A stretch of DNA of 64,000 nucleotides, from assembly GCA_037176705.1 (NCBI GenBank), contig JBAWUJ010000072.1, positions 248,001 through 312,000 of the forward strand, in the 5' to 3' direction. Both the position numbers and the translations under genes were made by a program. Each line of letters starts with the position of its first letter. The first letter of the stretch is position 1. Origin of the DNA: Molossus alvarezi (lineage: Eukaryota > Chordata > Mammalia > Chiroptera > Molossidae). The notes below the pieces were generated by a model. The model saw only the letters and a program-made list of their open reading frames with translations. It was not told the origin of the DNA and searched no databases. This document shows positions 62,631 to 64,000 of the stretch, one piece after another.

Positions 62631-64000
62631 TTTTCTTTTTTTTTTTTTTATGAATTTTTATTTATTTTTTTGTTACAGATATTTTACCTTTTTACCCCAT
62701 TGGCACCCCCCACCCCACCCCCCCTCCACCCTGTCCCCGGCTTAGTTGTCCATGTCCATTGGTCATGCATACATCCATATAAGTTCTTTGGTTTATCTCT
62801 TCCCCCCCCCCACCCCCCATCCCCTCTTCTGTCAGTCTGTGCCCTACTTCCATGTGTCTGGGTCTACTGTATTCCTCAGATTGTTATGTTCATTATATTC
62901 CGTATATAAGTGAGATCATGTGGTATTTGTCTTTTTCTGCTTGGCTTCTTTCACTTAGGATAATACTTTCCAGGTCCCTCCATGTCGTCTCAAAGGATAA
63001 GAGATCTTTCTCTCTTACCGCTGCATAGTACTCCATTGTGTATATGTACCACAGCTTCTTTATCCATTCTGCTACTGGTGGACACTTGGGCTGTTTCCAG
63101 ATCTTAGCTATTGTAAATAGTGCTGCTATGAACATGGGGGTACTTATATTCTTCCTGATTGGTGTTTCAGGCTTCTTAGGGTATATTCCCAGCAGTGGGA
63201 TCACTGGGTCAAATGGAAGTTCAATTCTTAACTTTTTGAGGTAGCCACCATATTGTTTTCCATAGCGGCTGCACCAGTCTGCATTCCCACCAGCAGTGTA
63301 TTAGAGTCCCCTTTTCTCCACACCCTCGCCAACACTTGTTGTTTGATGATTTGTTGATGGCGGCCATTCTGACAGGTGTGAGGTGATACCTCATTGTTGT
63401 TTTAATTTGCATCTCTCTGATGATTAGTGATGTTGAGCATTTCTTCATATGTCTCTTGGCCATTTGTATGTCCTGTTTGGAGAGGTGTCTATTCAGCTCC
63501 TCTGCCCATTTTTCAATTGGGTTCTTTGTCTTCCTTTTGTGGAGTTGTAGGAGCACTCTATATATATTGGAAATTAACCCCTTATCTGATACATCATTGG
63601 CAATGATGTTCTCCCATACAGTGGGTTGCCTTTCCATTTTGATGATTGTTTCTTTTGCTGTGCAGAAGCTTTGGAGTTTGATGTAGTCCCATGTGTTCAT
63701 TTTCTCCTTTATTTCTGTTGCCTTAGGTGATGTATCAGTGAAAATTCTGCTTCGTATGATGTCCGAAATTTTGTTGCCTACATTTTCTTCTAGAATTTTT
63801 ATGGATTCACGGGTCACATTTAAGTCTTTTATCCATTTTGAGTTTATTTTTGTGTATGGTGTAAGTTGATGGTCTAGTTTCAGTTTTTTGCATGTAGCTG
63901 TCCAATTTTCCCAACACCATTTATTAAAGAGGCTGTCTTTACTCCACTGTATGCTCTTGCCACCTTTGTCAAATATTAATTGAGCGTATTGCCTTGGGTC
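62631..64000 (-). mobile_element. LINE-1, 3' part only (window edge), unit 6
   Basis: The 3' UTR, the tail and the C-terminal part of ORF2. The truncation is by the window, not biological. The tail has one T fewer on the plus strand (62636-62649 after the C). Confidence 0.95.
62893..64000 (-). pseudogene. L1 ORF2 pseudogene, C-terminal part, unit 6
   Basis: The C-terminal piece (62893-63204) and the end of the RT block (from 63221 upward, still open at the window edge) are in different frames. This shows the same C-terminal shift as the other units. The Cys motif is present at about 63281-63334. Confidence 0.93.

Larger units (their letters stand above)
58576..64000 (+). repeat. HOR unit 6, partial (first 5,425 bp)
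   Basis: Complete A and B, the left arm of C, and the first 1.37 kb of the L1 (its 3' end) before the window stops. It shares caaactttaa at 60711 with unit 2 only. The poly-T has 14 rather than 15 T, the only net length change among the six units. The X or Y type of its L1 cannot be told because the diagnostic sites are beyond the edge. Confidence 0.96.

Noticed and set aside
4319..63204. L1 amber codon read as a recoding or readthrough signal because all copies share it
   Set aside because: All copies descend from one insertion, so sharing is expected; the additional frameshifts also make readthrough useless.
1..64000. CRISPR array, phage, operon or bacterial defence system
   Set aside because: The repeats are kilobase-scale head-to-tail units with a mammalian L1; there are no short spaced repeats, bacterial gene order or ribosome binding sites.

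Overview
The window is a head-to-tail tandem array, almost certainly from a placental mammal. It holds no cellular gene that I can support. The repeating unit is exactly 11,715 bp: the sequence starting at 1 recurs at 11716, 23431, 35146, 46861 and 58576. That gives five complete units and one partial unit (58576-64000) cut by the window edge. The mammalian assignment rests on a nearly full-length LINE-1 (L1) in every unit, with a GC-rich 5' UTR, a 297-codon ORF1 of the coiled-coil/RRM/CTD type, an ORF2 with endonuclease, reverse transcriptase and Cys-rich parts, and a G-rich 3' UTR. The species cannot be read from the sequence; a non-primate eutherian is my best inference.

Each unit has the same layout. 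Three diverged copies of a basic satellite monomer of about 1.95 kb (called A, B and C here) lie head to tail. In unit 1 they are A 1-1951, B 1952-3914 and C 3915-11715. Monomer C is split by one L1 on the minus strand (4056-9888) flanked by a 12-bp target-site duplication (4044-4055 and 9889-9900). Without the L1 and one duplication copy, C is 1956 bp. The unit is therefore a three-monomer higher-order repeat (HOR) that captured one retrotransposon and was then amplified whole. I do not recognise the 1.95-kb monomer family.

The L1 copies are all dead and share the same main lesions: an amber codon in the endonuclease region of ORF2, a paired frame disturbance just before the reverse transcriptase core, and a frameshift near the C-terminus. 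They descend from one insertion that decayed before or during amplification. Two L1 haplotypes are present. Type X (units 1, 4, 5) has a frameshifted ORF1. Type Y (units 2, 3) has an intact 297-codon ORF1 but an extra frameshift in ORF2. Unit 4 is a mosaic: its L1 is X, but a stretch of its last satellite arm carries Y markers, as expected from gene conversion or double crossover.

Functionally the array looks like homogenised repetitive DNA, perhaps pericentromeric, subtelomeric or a macrosatellite. It carries an L1 promoter-like, CpG-rich segment every 11.7 kb. A consensus splice donor antisense to L1 and acceptor-like sites in the adjoining satellite make spliced L1-satellite transcripts possible, but nothing in the sequence proves transcription. 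I found no novel enzymatic or defence system. The most notable things are the L1-bearing HOR architecture, the reciprocal X/Y damage and the conversion mosaic.
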